From assembly GCF_042668085.1 (NCBI RefSeq), contig NZ_JBHVBO010000111.1:1-14220 (forward strand): a DNA stretch of 14,220 nucleotides. The letters run 5' to 3'. A program made the translations under genes and the position numbers. Source of the stretch: Isoptericola sp042668085. Its GTDB lineage: Bacteria > Actinomycetota > Actinomycetes > Actinomycetales > Cellulomonadaceae. Shown in pieces: positions 1 through 7,425 of this stretch. Every line of letters starts with the position of its first letter. The stretch's first letter is position 1. The notes beneath the pieces are model-generated. The model did no database searches, was not told where the DNA came from, and saw only the letters and a program-made list of their open reading frames with translations.

Positions 1-15
1 GCACGACGCCCGCTG

Positions 16-35
16 GCGCCGCCGTATATCGGCGC
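16..35 (-). terminator. Possible stem-loop downstream of gap
   Basis: A 6-bp inverted repeat (GCGCCG at 16-21, CGGCGC at 30-35) encloses an 8-nt loop rich in A and T, about 50 nt beyond the gap stop codon. It could be a weak terminator or a processing stem between gap and the next gene. The same stretch reads TATACG on the minus strand, which could instead be a -10 element for a gene outside the window. No T-run follows, so the call is tentative. Confidence 0.25.
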
Positions 36-85
36 GCACGCGGACGTCGTGACTCACGCTCGAGCGGTGTCGGGCGCCGGAGTCG

Positions 86-1090
86 TCAGAGCTTCTCGCC
101 GACGTGGACGGTCAGCGCGACGAGCGAGTTGGAGTAGCCCCACTCGTTGTCGTACCACGACACGACCTTGACCTGGTTGCCGATCACCTTGGTCAGCTTC
201 GAGTCGAAGATGCTCGTGTGCGGGTTGGTGACGATGTCCGACGACACGATCTCGTCGTCCACGTACTCCAGGGTGCCCTTCAGCGGGCCCTCGGCGGCGG
301 CCTTGACCGCGGCGTTGACCTCCTCGACCGTGACCTCCTTCGGGGCCTCGAAGGTGAGGTCCGTGGCCGAGCCGGTGATGACCGGGACGCGCAGGGCGTA
401 GCCGTCGAGCTTGCCCTTCAGCTCCGGGAGCACCAGGGCGACGGCCTTGGCGGCACCCGTGGTGGTCGGCACGATGTTCTGCGCGGCGGCGCGGGCGCGG
501 CGGAGGTCCTTGTGCGGGCCGTCCTGCAGGTTCTGGTCGCCGGTGTACGCGTGGATCGTCGTCATGAGGCCACGCTCGATGCCGATCGAGTCGTTGAGGG
601 CCTTGGCGAGCGGCGCGAGGCAGTTCGTGGTGCACGACGCGTTCGAGATGATGTGGTGCGCGGCCGGGTCGTACTGGTCGTTGTTCACGCCCATGACGAA
701 GGTCGCGTCCTCGTTCTTCGCCGGGGCGGAGATGATGACCTTCTTGGCGCCGGCGTCGATGTGCGCCTTGGCCTTGGTGGCGTCGGTGAAGAAGCCGGTG
801 GACTCGATGACGATGTCCGCGCGCAGCTCGCCCCACGGGAGGTTCGCGGGGTCGCGCTCGGCGAGCGCACGGATCTTCTGGCCGTCGACGATGATGTTCT
901 CGTCGTCGAAGTCGACCGACTTCGGGAAGCGGCCGAGCACCGTGTCGTACTTGAGCAGGTGGGCCAGAGTCTTGTTGTCGGTCAGGTCGTTGACGCCGAC
1001 GACCTCGATGTCCGCACCCGACTCCACGAGAGCGCGGTAGAAGTTCCGTCCGATCCGACCGAAGCCGTTGATCCCGACGCGGATGGTCAC
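86..1090 (-). CDS. gap: Type I glyceraldehyde-3-phosphate dehydrogenase
   Basis: This 334-residue enzyme oxidises and phosphorylates glyceraldehyde-3-phosphate to 1,3-bisphosphoglycerate in cytoplasmic glycolysis. The Rossmann motif GFGRIGR is at residues 9-15. Asp35 in VNDLTD is typical of NAD-specific enzymes. The catalytic motif SNASCTTNC puts the nucleophile at Cys153, and the partner His180 is in TTIHAYTGD. The C-terminal WYDNEWGYS signature is intact and the length is normal for the family. The start is GTG at 1090, chosen because a strong Shine-Dalgarno (GAGGAGG, minus strand, 1097-1103) lies six bases upstream and the protein begins exactly at the usual MTIRVGINGFG. It lies downstream of whiA, the usual actinobacterial order, with pgk and tpiA expected beyond the left edge (inference). 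The 274-nt gap upstream suggests its own promoter. I am very sure of the identity. Confidence 0.98.
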   Translation of the reverse strand: MTIRVGINGFGRIGRNFYRALVESGADIEVVGVNDLTDNKTLAHLLKYDTVLGRFPKSVDFDDENIIVDGQKIRALAERDPANLPWGELRADIVIESTGFFTDATKAKAHIDAGAKKVIISAPAKNEDATFVMGVNNDQYDPAAHHIISNASCTTNCLAPLAKALNDSIGIERGLMTTIHAYTGDQNLQDGPHKDLRRARAAAQNIVPTTTGAAKAVALVLPELKGKLDGYALRVPVITGSATDLTFEAPKEVTVEEVNAAVKAAAEGPLKGTLEYVDDEIVSSDIVTNPHTSIFDSKLTKVIGNQVKVVSWYDNEWGYSNSLVALTVHVGEKL

Positions 1091-1096
1091 GATTGC

Positions 1097-1103
1097 CCTC
1101 CTC
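1097..1103 (-). promoter_or_regulatory. Strong ribosome-binding site of gap
   Basis: The minus strand reads GAGGAGG, ending 6 nt before the GTG codon at 1090. It decides the GTG start. It is the clearest Shine-Dalgarno in the window and contrasts with the leaderless-type starts of uvrC, osmC and uvrA. Confidence 0.8.
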
Positions 1104-1108
1104 AGGGC

Positions 1109-1129
1109 GCGCCGGTGGGATCCCGGCGC
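1109..1129 (-). promoter_or_regulatory. Stem-loop in gap leader, next to the RBS
   Basis: A perfect 7-bp inverted repeat (GCGCCGG 1109-1115, CCGGCGC 1123-1129) with a 7-nt loop sits five bases upstream of the gap Shine-Dalgarno. In mRNA it would form a stable GC hairpin that could affect ribosome access or mRNA stability. The pairing is seen directly; a regulatory role is inference. Confidence 0.4.
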
Positions 1130-1150
1130 ACACGGTTGATGCCGACTTCC

Positions 1151-1170
1151 GCACGCCGCGAGGGGCGTGC
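1151..1170 (-). promoter_or_regulatory. Second stem-loop in gap leader
   Basis: A perfect 7-bp inverted repeat (GCACGCC 1151-1157, GGCGTGC 1164-1170) with a 6-nt loop lies 60-80 nt upstream of the gap start. With the hairpin at 1109-1129 it gives the presumed leader two consecutive stems. It could equally be a DNA operator. Function is unknown. Confidence 0.35.
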
Positions 1171-1259
1171 TGATGATTCACGTCGTGACCCCGGAACCAC
1201 CCGACGTTCTTCCACCGGGCGGTCAGCCTCGGGTCACGTCGTCGTCACCTGACGGAATG

Positions 1260-1267
1260 AGCCTATA
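1260..1267 (-). promoter_or_regulatory. Candidate -10 element of a gap promoter
   Basis: The minus strand reads TATAGGCT, containing both a TATAGG -10 and a TANNNT-type TAGGCT. It would give a leader of about 160 nt containing both gap stem-loops. A match to the -35 consensus at 17 nt is poor (GTCAGC), so this is a suggestion only. Confidence 0.3.
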
Positions 1268-1277
1268 CCCGAACGGG

Positions 1278-1304
1278 CGGTGCCGCTGACCCCCGCCGGC
1301 ACCG
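1278..1304 (-). terminator. Second stem-loop downstream of whiA
   Basis: A perfect 8-bp inverted repeat (CGGTGCCG 1278-1285, CGGCACCG 1297-1304) with an 11-nt loop lies about 60 nt beyond the whiA stop. With the hairpin at 1341-1358 it could form a tandem terminator for the uvrC-rapZ-yvcK-whiA transcript. No T-tract follows. It lies immediately upstream of the candidate gap -10, so an operator role is an alternative. Confidence 0.4.
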
Positions 1305-1340
1305 TGAGACATGTGGTCTGACCATACGGACGCGGTCGCG

Positions 1341-1358
1341 CGGGCCGACCCCGGCCCG
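1341..1358 (-). terminator. Stem-loop directly after whiA
   Basis: A perfect 7-bp all-GC stem (CGGGCCG 1341-1347, CGGCCCG 1352-1358) with a 4-nt loop begins 6 nt after the whiA stop codon. Position and stability fit a transcription terminator or 3'-end stabiliser for the whiA operon. The lack of a T-run is common for high-GC actinobacterial hairpins. Confidence 0.5.
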
Positions 1359-1364
1359 GCGCCG

Positions 1365-2345
1365 TCAGAGGTCGAGGAGCTCCGGGCTCAGGCCGGACTC
1401 GGTGTCCGGGATCCCGACCTCGAGCGCCCGCTTGTCCGCGGTCGACAGGAGCCGGCGGATCCGGCCCGCGACGGCGTCCTTGGACAGCGGCGGGTCGGCC
1501 AGCTGCCCCAGCTCCTCCAGGGAGGCCTGCTTGTGCGCCAGGCGCAGCTCCCCCGCCTGGCGCAGGTGCTCGGGCACCTCGTCGCCCAGGATCTCGAACG
1601 CGCGCTGCACCCGGGCGCCGGCTGCCACGGCGGCCCGCGCCGACCGCCGCAGGTTCGCGTCGTCGAAGTTCGCGAGCCGGTTGGCCGTGCCGCGCACCTC
1701 GCGCCGCGCGCGACGCTCCTCCCAGATCTCGCGGGTGCGCACCGCTCCCATCCGGCGCAGGACCTCCCCGATCGCCTCGCCGTCGCGCACCACGACGCGG
1801 TCCACCCCGCGCACCTCGCGGGACTTCGCCTGCACGCCCAGGCGCCGGGCGGCACCGACCAGCGCGAGCGCCGCCTCGGGCCCGGGGCAGGTGACCTCGA
1901 GCGCCATCGACCGGCCGGGCTCGGTGAGCGACCCGTGTGCGAGGAACGCGCCCCGCCACACCGCCTCGGCCTCGGCGACCCCCGCCGACACGACCTCCGG
2001 GGCCAGCCCGCGCACCGGCCGCCCCCGGGAGTCCAGCAGGCCCGTCTGGCGGGCGAGCGACTCGCCGTCGCGCACCACGCGCACCACGTACCTGTTGTTC
2101 TTGCGCAGCCCACCGGCCTGCACCACGATCAGGTCGCTCGTGTGCCCGTAGAGCTCCGTGATCGCCTGTCGCAGCCGCGCCGCGGCCGCCTCGTCGTCCA
2201 GCTCCGCCTCGATCACCACGCGGCCCGAGATGATGTGCAGCCCGCCCGAGAACCGCAGCGTCGCCGAGACCTCCGCCTTGCGGCACGACGTCCGGGTCAC
2301 CTTGATCCGCGCGAGCTCGTCCTTCACCTCTGCCGTCAGCGCCAT
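1365..2345 (-). CDS. whiA: DNA-binding protein WhiA
   Basis: WhiA is a regulator conserved in Gram-positive bacteria. In Streptomyces it acts with WhiB to switch on sporulation septation genes, and in non-sporulating relatives it is linked to cell division. The 326-residue protein has the family layout. An N-terminal domain covers roughly residues 1-90. A degenerate LAGLIDADG homing-endonuclease fold follows, with RGAFLAHGSLTEPGRSMALEV at 131-151. The conserved NRLANFDDAN is at 222-231. A C-terminal helix-turn-helix is visible in ELRLAHKQASLEELG and PPLSKDAVAGRIRRLL (266-300). The ATG at 2345 gives the usual MALTAEVKDELAR opening, with AGGA about nine bases upstream. It lies 64 nt after yvcK and completes the uvrC-rapZ-yvcK-whiA cluster. 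Two stem-loops follow the stop. The regulatory targets cannot be seen here. Identity is secure. Confidence 0.97.
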   Translation of the reverse strand: MALTAEVKDELARIKVTRTSCRKAEVSATLRFSGGLHIISGRVVIEAELDDEAAAARLRQAITELYGHTSDLIVVQAGGLRKNNRYVVRVVRDGESLARQTGLLDSRGRPVRGLAPEVVSAGVAEAEAVWRGAFLAHGSLTEPGRSMALEVTCPGPEAALALVGAARRLGVQAKSREVRGVDRVVVRDGEAIGEVLRRMGAVRTREIWEERRARREVRGTANRLANFDDANLRRSARAAVAAGARVQRAFEILGDEVPEHLRQAGELRLAHKQASLEELGQLADPPLSKDAVAGRIRRLLSTADKRALEVGIPDTESGLSPELLDL

Positions 2346-2409
2346 GGCGTCATCCTGCCACGCGAGGCAAGCACCCTCGTCGCGGGAGGGGCGCCGGCCG
2401 GGAGCGCGG

Positions 2410-3378
2410 TCACACGTCCCCGTACACGCCCTCGAACACGTCCCGGTAGGCCGCAGCGAGGCGCAGCGGGTCGTGCCGCGCCGTCCCGTCGCCGCGGCGG
2501 ACCTGGCGCATCAGCAGCCGGGCGCCCACGGCCTGCGCGGCGTCGGCGAGCTCGTCCACGTCCTCGACGGCCGACGGGTCGGCCAGCACCGCGTCGACGC
2601 GCAGCCCCGGAGCGTGCCGGGACAGCGCCTCGAGGTGGTCGGTGGCGGTGAGCCCCTGCGTCTCGCCGCGCTCGGCGGCCAGGTTGAGCGTCACGCACAC
2701 CCGCGCGTCGGTCTCGAGGAGCGCCGTCGCGAGCTCCGGCACCAGCAGGTGCACCAGCACCGACGAGTACCAGGAGCCGGGGCCGAGCACCACCCAGTCC
2801 GCGGCGCGCACCGCCTCCACCGCCTCGGGGCACGCGGGCGGGTCCGCCGGCACCAGCCGCAGCTGCTCGATCCGGCCCTCGGTCACGGCGACGCGGCTCT
2901 GCCCGACGACGGTGTCCAGCGCGGCGCCGTCGCCGCCGCGCACGTCCGCCTCGACCACCAGGGGCACCGACGCCATCGGCAGCACGCGCCCTCGCGCCCC
3001 GAGCAGCCTGCCCACCCAGTCCAGCCCCGTCACGGTGTCGCCGAGCAGCTCCCACAGCGCGACGATCATGAGGTTGCCCATGGCGTGCTTGTCCAGGCTG
3101 CCGCCCGAGACGAACCGGTGCTGCAGCAGGTCGCTCCACGTGCGGCCCCACTCGGAGTCGTCGCACAGCGCCGCGAGCGCCATGCGCAGGTCCCCGGGCG
3201 GCAGCACGTCGAGCTCGTCGCGCAGCCGGCCCGACGACCCGCCGTCGTCGGCGACGGTCACGACCGCGGTCAGCCGGTCGGACATCAGGCGCAGCGCGGA
3301 CAGGCTCGCGAACAGGCCGTGCCCTCCCCCGAGCGCCGTCACCGCCGGCGCCCCGGGGATCCCGACCGGCGCCGTCAC
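2410..3378 (-). CDS. yvcK: YvcK/CuvA family gluconeogenesis and cell-wall regulator
   Basis: This 322-residue protein belongs to the YvcK (CofD-like) family, which binds UDP-sugars and supports peptidoglycan synthesis and growth on gluconeogenic carbon. The mycobacterial member is CuvA. Visible motifs are LGGGHGL (residues 16-22), VTVADDGGSSGRLR (40-53), PPGDLRMAL (60-68), GNLMIVAL (101-108), LGPGSWYSSVL (198-208) and the late NLAAERGETQGLT block. The start is GTG at 3378, which overlaps the rapZ stop as GTGA. It is preceded by GGGGAAGGA and gives the expected short N-terminus before the glycine loop. The open frame runs much further upstream inside rapZ, but that extension is a high-GC artefact. 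Overlap with rapZ implies translational coupling. Name and family are certain; the exact metabolite bound in this host is not. Confidence 0.96.
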   Translation of the reverse strand: MTAPVGIPGAPAVTALGGGHGLFASLSALRLMSDRLTAVVTVADDGGSSGRLRDELDVLPPGDLRMALAALCDDSEWGRTWSDLLQHRFVSGGSLDKHAMGNLMIVALWELLGDTVTGLDWVGRLLGARGRVLPMASVPLVVEADVRGGDGAALDTVVGQSRVAVTEGRIEQLRLVPADPPACPEAVEAVRAADWVVLGPGSWYSSVLVHLLVPELATALLETDARVCVTLNLAAERGETQGLTATDHLEALSRHAPGLRVDAVLADPSAVEDVDELADAAQAVGARLLMRQVRRGDGTARHDPLRLAAAYRDVFEGVYGDV

Positions 3379-4310
3379 TCCTTCCCCAGGTCGCGCGCCG
3401 TGAGGGAGACCCGCTGGCCCGCGTCCCGCAGCCGCTGGGCGATCTCGCCCGCGATCGCGACGGAGCGGTGCTTCCCCCCGGTGCACCCGACGGCGATCGT
3501 CACGTATCGCTTCTCCTCGGCCAGGTACCCGGCGAGGACGGGCTCGAGCGCCGCCACGTAGCGGTCCACGAACTCCTGCGCGCCCGGCCGGGCGAGCACG
3601 TACTCCCGCACCGGGGCGTCCCGTCCCGTGAGGTGGCGCAGCTCGGTGATCCAGTAGGGGTTCGCCAGGAAGCGGACGTCCACGACGTGGTCGGCGTCCA
3701 GCGGGATGCCGTACTTGAAGCCGAAGGCGAGCACGTTCACCCGCAGCGCGTCGGGGGCGCCGTCCGCGACGGCGGCCCGCACCTCGCGCGCGAGGTCGTG
3801 CACCGACAGCTCCGACGTGTCGATGACGACGTCGGCGCGCTCGGCGATCGACGCGAGCGCGCGGCGCTCCTCGCCGATGCCGTCGAGGATCCGGCCCTCC
3901 CCCTGCAGAGGGTGGGGCCGGCGGACGCTCTCGTAGCGCCGCACCAGGGTGTCGTCGCGCGCGTCGAGGAACAGGATCCGGTAGTTCACCCCGGCGTCGC
4001 GCAGGTGCTGCAGCACCCGGGCGAGCTCGGCGAAGTACTCCCGCCCGCGCACGTCGACCACGACGGCGAGCCGCTCCACGGACGATCCCGCCCGGGTCAT
4101 GAGGTCGACGAGCGGCACGATCATCATCGGCGGCAGGTTGTCGACCACGAACCAGTCGAGGTCCTCGAGGACGCCCGCGGCGCGCGAGCGGCCGGCGCCC
4201 GACATGCCGGTGATGATCAGCACCTCCGGCTCGGACTGCTCCGGGGCGGGGGTGGTGGCCTCGATCTCGGGGATGCCCTGCGGGACGGTGATGGGATCCG
4301 GCTCGCTCAT
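3375..4310 (-). CDS. rapZ: RapZ/YvcJ family nucleotide-binding protein
   Basis: This 311-residue P-loop protein belongs to the RapZ (YvcJ) family. In E. coli RapZ is an RNA adaptor controlling glucosamine-6-phosphate synthase through small RNAs; in Gram-positives it is a GTP/ATP-binding protein next to yvcK and whiA. The Walker A motif GMSGAGRS is at residues 35-42, followed by DLDWFVVDNLPP (50-61). The C-terminal signature GCTGGKHRS at 275-283 is intact. The first 29 residues are a Pro/Glu/Thr-rich extension before the core. The ATG at 4310 overlaps the uvrC stop as ATGA, and its own stop overlaps the yvcK GTG start, so the gene is locked into one polycistron. The E. coli sRNA targets are not expected in actinobacteria. 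The likely role is control of amino-sugar or cell-wall metabolism, which is inference. Confidence 0.96.
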   Translation of the reverse strand: MSEPDPITVPQGIPEIEATTPAPEQSEPEVLIITGMSGAGRSRAAGVLEDLDWFVVDNLPPMMIVPLVDLMTRAGSSVERLAVVVDVRGREYFAELARVLQHLRDAGVNYRILFLDARDDTLVRRYESVRRPHPLQGEGRILDGIGEERRALASIAERADVVIDTSELSVHDLAREVRAAVADGAPDALRVNVLAFGFKYGIPLDADHVVDVRFLANPYWITELRHLTGRDAPVREYVLARPGAQEFVDRYVAALEPVLAGYLAEEKRYVTIAVGCTGGKHRSVAIAGEIAQRLRDAGQRVSLTARDLGKE

Positions 4311-6457
4311 GCGCCCAGCATGCCAGGGCCCGCACCGTCGTGGCTGGTCGGCGCGCTGCCCGCGTCGGCCGGGACCGCGTCGGACGGGCCTTCGGAGCGG
4401 TCCGTCTCGGGGGCACCGGCGTCACCGCCGAGCGCCGCGACGACGGCCTCGGCCGTGCGGCGCCCCATCCCCCGCACCTGGGCGATCTCGTCCACGCCGG
4501 CCGCGCGCAGCCGCTTGACCGACCCGAACGTGCTCAGGAGCGCCTTGCGGCGCGTCGGACCGAGGCCGGGGACGTCGTCCAGGACCGACGAGGTCATGCC
4601 CTTGCTCCGGCGCCGCCGGTGCTGCGTGATGGCGAACCGGTGGGCCTCGTCGCGCACCCGCTGCAGCAGGTACAGGCCCTCCGAGGAGCGCTGCAGGATC
4701 ACCGGGTAGTCCTCGCCGGGGACCCACACCTCCTCCAGCCGCTTCGCGAGCCCGCACAGCGCGACGTCGGTGACGCCCAGCTCGTCGAGCGCGCGCTGCG
4801 CCGCCGCCACCTGGGGCGGGCCGCCGTCGACCACGACGAGGTTCGGCGGGTAGGCGAACCGCTTGCGCTCCCCCGGCTCCTCGGCGGGGACCTCGCCCGA
4901 GCGCGGGCGGCCGGGACCGCGCGCGGGCCCGGCGTCGCCGCTGTCGTCGCTGTCGTCGAGCTCCACCTCGCCCGACGCCAGCCGGTCGGCCAGGTACCGG
5001 CGGAACCGCCGCGTGATCACCTCGTGCATGGCCGCGGTGTCGTCGCGCGCCCCGTCCCCCTCGGGCCCGCGGACCGAGAAGGTGCGGTACTCGCTCTTGC
5101 GCGCCAGCCCGTCCTCGAACACGACCATCGACGCGGACTGGTAGGTGCCCTGCGTGTGGGAGATGTCGTAGCACTCGATGCGCAGCGGGGCCGACTCGAG
5201 GCCCAGCGCCTCCTGGATCTCGCGGAGCGCCTGGCTCCGCGTGGTGAGATCGCCCGCCCGGCGCGTGCGGTGGAGGGCGAGGGCGTGCTCGGCGTTCTTC
5301 AGGACGGTGGCGGCCAGCTCGCGCTTGTCGCCGCGCTGCGGCACCCGCAGCTCCACCCGGGCCCCACGCAGCCCGGTCAGCCACGCCGCCATCTGCCCGG
5401 GGTCCGGTGGCAGCACCGGGACCAGCACCTCGCGCGGGACGGCGTCGCGCGTCTCGCGCCGGGACGCGGCGCGGCCCTCGGCGTCGAGGTCGGCCTCCGC
5501 CGCGGCCGCGCGCGCGTCCTCGACGGCGCCGTACACCTGCTGGAGCAGGTGCTCGACGAGTTCCGCGTCGGTGACGTCCTCGACCTTCTCCACGACCCAG
5601 CCGCGCTGGCCGCGGATGCGGCCGCCCCGCACGTGGAACACCTGGACGGCGGCCTCGAGCTCGTCGCCCGCGAGCGCAAAGATGTCGGCGTCGGTCGCGT
5701 CGGGGAGCACGACGGCGTTCTTCTCCGTGGCGCGGCGCAGCGCCTGGATGTCGTCGCGCAGGCGGGCGGCCTGCTCGTACTCCATGGACGCGGCGGCCTC
5801 GTTCATCCGCGCCGTGAGGCGCCGCTCGAACCGCTGCGTGTCGCCCGCCATGAAGTCGCAGAAGTCCTGCGCCAGCTGCTTGTGCTCGTCGACCCCGATA
5901 CGGCCCACGCACGGCGCGGAGCACTTGTCGATGTAGCCCAGCAGGCACGGGCGCCCGGTCTGGTGCGCGCGCCGGTACACGCCGGCCGAGCAGGTGCGGA
6001 TCGGGAAGACCCGCAGCAGGAGGTCGAGGGTCTCGCGGATCGCCCAGGCGTGGCCGTACGGCCCGAAGTACCGGGTACCCGGGCGCTTGGCCCCGCGCAT
6101 CACCTGGGCGCGCGGGACCTCCTCCGCCATCGTCACCGCGAGGTACGGGTACGACTTGTCGTCGCGGTACTTCACGTTGAACCGCGGGTCGTACTCCTTG
6201 ATCCACGAGTACTCGAGCGCCAGGGCCTCGACCTCGGTGCCCACCACCGTCCACTCGACCGAGGCCGCCGTGGTGACCATGCTCTGCGTGCGGTGGTGCA
6301 GGTGCGCGACGTCCTGGAAGTAGTTCGACAGCCGCGCCCGCAGGTTCTTCGCCTTGCCCACGTAGATCACGCGGCCGTGCGCGTCGCGGAACCGGTAGAC
6401 GCCGGGCGACGTGGGGATCTCCCCCGGCTTCGGGCGGTAGGTCGCTGGGTCGGCCAT
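4307..6457 (-). CDS. uvrC: Excinuclease ABC subunit C
   Basis: UvrC makes both incisions around a lesion after UvrA/UvrB loading in nucleotide excision repair. The 716-residue protein has the GIY-YIG nuclease at its N-terminus (GVYRF 19-23, IYVGKAKNLRARL 31-43). Four cysteines, C156, C171, C179 and C183, are spaced like the known iron-sulfur ligands of UvrC. A UVR motif that contacts UvrB spans about 208-240. The RNase H-like 5' nuclease follows: ECYDISH with D431, DDTAAMHE near D472/D473, VVVDGGPPQ with D544, and ITQHRRRR with H613. Tandem helix-hairpin-helix motifs cover about 624-676. An acidic then Gly/Pro-rich insert (about 500-532) splits the RNase H domain, and about 40 disordered residues end the protein. 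The ATG at 6457 has no good Shine-Dalgarno but follows TAGGCT by six bases, suggesting a leaderless transcript. It heads the cluster with rapZ, yvcK and whiA. Confidence 0.98.
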   Translation of the reverse strand: MADPATYRPKPGEIPTSPGVYRFRDAHGRVIYVGKAKNLRARLSNYFQDVAHLHHRTQSMVTTAASVEWTVVGTEVEALALEYSWIKEYDPRFNVKYRDDKSYPYLAVTMAEEVPRAQVMRGAKRPGTRYFGPYGHAWAIRETLDLLLRVFPIRTCSAGVYRRAHQTGRPCLLGYIDKCSAPCVGRIGVDEHKQLAQDFCDFMAGDTQRFERRLTARMNEAAASMEYEQAARLRDDIQALRRATEKNAVVLPDATDADIFALAGDELEAAVQVFHVRGGRIRGQRGWVVEKVEDVTDAELVEHLLQQVYGAVEDARAAAAEADLDAEGRAASRRETRDAVPREVLVPVLPPDPGQMAAWLTGLRGARVELRVPQRGDKRELAATVLKNAEHALALHRTRRAGDLTTRSQALREIQEALGLESAPLRIECYDISHTQGTYQSASMVVFEDGLARKSEYRTFSVRGPEGDGARDDTAAMHEVITRRFRRYLADRLASGEVELDDSDDSGDAGPARGPGRPRSGEVPAEEPGERKRFAYPPNLVVVDGGPPQVAAAQRALDELGVTDVALCGLAKRLEEVWVPGEDYPVILQRSSEGLYLLQRVRDEAHRFAITQHRRRRSKGMTSSVLDDVPGLGPTRRKALLSTFGSVKRLRAAGVDEIAQVRGMGRRTAEAVVAALGGDAGAPETDRSEGPSDAVPADAGSAPTSHDGAGPGMLGA

Positions 6458-6463
6458 GCCGTC

Positions 6464-6469
6464 AGCCTA
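6464..6469 (-). promoter_or_regulatory. Candidate leaderless promoter -10 of uvrC
   Basis: The minus strand reads TAGGCT, then six bases, then the uvrC ATG at 6457. TANNNT placed 6-7 nt before the start codon is the actinobacterial arrangement for leaderless mRNAs, where transcription begins at the A of ATG. No Shine-Dalgarno is visible, which agrees. The -35 region is not recognisable. Confidence 0.5.
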
Positions 6470-6491
6470 GGTCAGGCCACCGACGCCGCCG

Positions 6492-6526
6492 GCGCCGCGG
6501 CGGGCCGGCCGAGGGCACCGCGGCGC
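6492..6526 (-). terminator. Stem-loop at the end of the ngcEFG operon
   Basis: A perfect 9-bp inverted repeat (GCGCCGCGG 6492-6500, CCGCGGCGC 6518-6526) starts at the ngcG stop codon. Its 17-nt loop contains the palindrome GGCCGGCC. Position and stability fit a terminator separating the transporter operon from uvrC, although no T-tract follows. Some readthrough into uvrC is possible. Confidence 0.55.
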
Positions 6527-7425
6527 TACTTCATCGTGCCCGCCGTGACCGACCCCTGGAGCTGGCGCTGGAAGATCAGGTAGGCGATGAGCACCGGCAC
6601 GATCGTCACCACCACGGCCGCGAACATCGCACCGAAGTCCACCGCGTACCCCGCCGACGACACGAACGCCGCCAGCCGTTGGGACAGCACGTAGTTCTGC
6701 TGGTCCGGGTTCAGCGCGATCGGCAGGATGAACTGGTTCCACAGGCCCAGGAAGTTGAAGATCGCCACCGACGCCATGCCCGGCCGCGCCATCGGCATCA
6801 TCACCTGGAAGAACGTCCGCCAGTGACCCGCGCCGTCGATCGCCGCCGCCTCGGCGATGTCGTCCGGCAGCCCGCGGAAGAACGCGTAGAGGAAGAACAC
6901 CGTGAAGGGCAGCGCGAACGCCACGTACACGACGATGAGCCCCGGCAGCGTGCCGAGCAGGCCGGCGTTCTGGAGCACGAAGAACAGGGGCACGATCGCC
7001 AGGAAGACCGGGAAGGTGAGCCCGGCGAGCATGAGGTAGTAGATCGCCCGCCGCCCCGGGAACTCGAAGCGGGCGAGCACGTACGCGCACATCGCCCCGA
7101 GGAGCATGACGAGCACGAGCGCCGTCCCCACGACGATGATCGTGTTCACGAACGCCCGGCCGATCTCGGCGTCGACCCATGCGTTCTGGTAGTTCGTGAA
7201 CGACCACTCGGACGGCAGCGAGAACGGCGAGGCGAAGATCTCCGCGCTCGTCTTGAACGACCCGATGAACACCCAGATCATCGGAGCGATGACGAGCACG
7301 CACCAGATCACCAGGACGGTGTGCGACACGCCCGCGGCGACGCGGTCGCCGCGCCCCACCCGTGCGGTGCGGGTGCTCGACGCCACGCGCGCCGTCCGCG
7401 GCGCCACCTCGGCATGGGCGGTCAT
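6526..7425 (-). CDS. ngcG: Carbohydrate ABC transporter permease, NgcG-like (MalG type)
   Basis: This 299-residue inner-membrane permease is the second transmembrane subunit of a sugar importer. A cytoplasmic N-terminus of about 30 basic residues precedes six predicted membrane segments. The first is about 33-54, and the others cluster around 92-117, 126-152, 160-183, 215-236 and 265-285. The EAA loop that docks the ATPase is clear: EAAAIDGAG at 192-200, ending in MMP at 209-211. This is the MalG/CUT1 pattern. The ATG at 7425 overlaps the upstream permease stop as ATGA and has AGAGGGG six bases upstream, so it is preferred over the longer open frame that continues into ngcF. The name NgcG rests on the partner substrate-binding protein and the gene order E-F-G, not on a search. 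The CUT1 permease call itself is very secure. Confidence 0.9.
   Translation of the reverse strand: MTAHAEVAPRTARVASSTRTARVGRGDRVAAGVSHTVLVIWCVLVIAPMIWVFIGSFKTSAEIFASPFSLPSEWSFTNYQNAWVDAEIGRAFVNTIIVVGTALVLVMLLGAMCAYVLARFEFPGRRAIYYLMLAGLTFPVFLAIVPLFFVLQNAGLLGTLPGLIVVYVAFALPFTVFFLYAFFRGLPDDIAEAAAIDGAGHWRTFFQVMMPMARPGMASVAIFNFLGLWNQFILPIALNPDQQNYVLSQRLAAFVSSAGYAVDFGAMFAAVVVTIVPVLIAYLIFQRQLQGSVTAGTMK

Noticed and set aside
2410..4425. A 671-residue open frame that looks like a fusion of a protein with YvcK
   Set aside because: Only the last 322 residues are YvcK. The upstream part is an out-of-frame reading of rapZ, and the GTG at 3378 with a good Shine-Dalgarno is the real start.
4340..6583. Very long plus-strand open frame opposite uvrC, and similar ones opposite gap, whiA and uvrA
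   Set aside because: Each lies antisense to a gene with complete family motifs. Their translations are Arg/Gly/Ala/Val-rich with no recognisable domain, as expected from high-GC codon bias on the opposite strand.
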